Of a stretch of 64,000 bases of DNA, positions 63,589 to 64,000 are shown one piece after another. A program made the position numbers and the translations under genes. A model generated the notes under the pieces. The model had not been told where the DNA came from, made no database searches, and saw only the letters and a list, made by a program, of their open reading frames with translations. How positions within the stretch are numbered: the stretch's first letter is position 1; every line of letters starts with the position of its first letter. The DNA comes from Sinorhizobium sp. B11 (GTDB lineage: Bacteria; Pseudomonadota; Alphaproteobacteria; Rhizobiales; Rhizobiaceae). Location of the stretch: assembly GCA_039725955.1 (NCBI GenBank), contig CP091034.1, forward strand, positions 2,232,001 to 2,296,000, given 5' to 3'.

Positions 63589-64000
63589 ATGAGACTTGAG
63601 GGCAAGGTCGCGTTGATCACGGGAGCGGCAGGCGGCATCGGCCATGCGGTGGCCGGCCTCTTCGCCAGCGAAGGCGCCATCGTGATCGCCGCCGATATCA
63701 AGCCGCCGCAAAAACCCTATGCCGGCGATGTCGAGACGATCATGCTCGATGTGACCAGCGAGGAACAATGGGCATCGGCCGTCGCCGCCATCGTGCGCAA
63801 GCACGGCCGTCTCGACGTGCTGATCAACAATGCCGGCATCATCGCCTACGAGCCGCTGGACAAGCTGGAAATGAAGGATTGGCAGAAGATGATCGCCGTC
63901 GACCAGACCGGCGTCTTCCTCGGCATGCGCGAGGCGGTGCGCGTCATGCGCAAGCAGCAGGCAGGCGCGATCGTCAATATTTCCTCGATCTGGGGCAGCG
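63589..64000 (+). CDS. Short-chain dehydrogenase/reductase (3' end outside window)
   Basis: The first 137 residues are visible from ATG 63589, with CAGGGAGTAGC upstream. The Rossmann motif is TGAAGGIG, the acidic end of strand 2 (VIAADIKPP) favours NAD, NNAG is present (LDVLINNAGIIAYEPLDKLE), and the catalytic-serine strand VNISSIWG is at the window edge. The YxxxK motif lies outside. It follows the ABM gene by 71 bp and is probably co-transcribed with it. Confidence 0.88.
   Translation, partial: MRLEGKVALITGAAGGIGHAVAGLFASEGAIVIAADIKPPQKPYAGDVETIMLDVTSEEQWASAVAAIVRKHGRLDVLINNAGIIAYEPLDKLEMKDWQKMIAVDQTGVFLGMREAVRVMRKQQAGAIVNISSIWGS

Overview
The window looks like chromosomal DNA of a Rhizobiaceae member (Rhizobium/Agrobacterium/Ensifer group). 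The grounds are GC-rich coding with strong third-position G/C bias, a monocarboxylate uptake locus laid out as described for Rhizobium leguminosarum mctP-mctRS, a long-form UvrB, class III cyclase-TPR proteins, large winged-helix/ATPase/TPR one-component regulators, and rhizobial palindromic intergenic repeats. The genus is inferred; no rRNA or tRNA gene was seen.

Layout. 1-9.9 kb: a partial DUF899 gene, a TPR/winged-helix regulator with a beta-propeller gene, then a four-gene minus-strand operon (epoxide hydrolase, START-like protein, isochorismatase-like hydrolase, Ohr-type peroxidase) divergent from a 950-residue regulator, and a DJ-1/PfpI protein. 9.9-14.6 kb: a SAM methyltransferase, two predicted exported wall hydrolases (amidase_2-like and GH75 chitosanase-like), an exported unknown and TspO. 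15-20 kb: two large translationally coupled genes of unknown function (957-residue protein and 687-residue beta-helix protein). 20-24.5 kb: AraC/SDR and NmrA/LysR divergent pairs and a class III cyclase with two CxxC motifs. 24.6-28.8 kb: mctP with a small membrane partner, mctR, mctS, then a decayed cyclase fragment. 28.8-34 kb: TetR plus an RND efflux pump. 34-36 kb: a CSS-EAL phosphodiesterase gene carrying an in-frame piece of an unrelated LysR/SDR divergent promoter region. 37-40 kb: an IS3-family element that truncates an AT-rich DNA methyltransferase gene. 40-49 kb: persulfide dioxygenase-rhodanese fusion, 1-Cys peroxiredoxin, BTAD-type regulator, a candidate small RNA, cyclase-TPR protein and a GH15 glucanase. 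49-52 kb: uvrB with a palindromic repeat embedded in its reading frame. 52.6-54.1 kb: an AT-rich two-gene island encoding a small-GTPase-like protein and a two-helix membrane protein. 54-64 kb: small exported proteins, GNAT, exonuclease, ArsC, a second large regulator, an MFS transporter broken by a frameshift, and a VOC / ABM monooxygenase / SDR series running off the end.

Functional themes are control of oxidative and xenobiotic stress enzymes by one-component regulators, monocarboxylate uptake, drug efflux and nucleotide signalling. The strongest leads for undescribed biology are the GTPase/2TM island (52.6-54.1 kb) and the coupled 957-residue / beta-helix gene pair (15-20 kb). The strongest structural oddities are the chimeric EAL gene, the repeat inside uvrB, and the cyclase-derived direct repeats that flank the mct locus.
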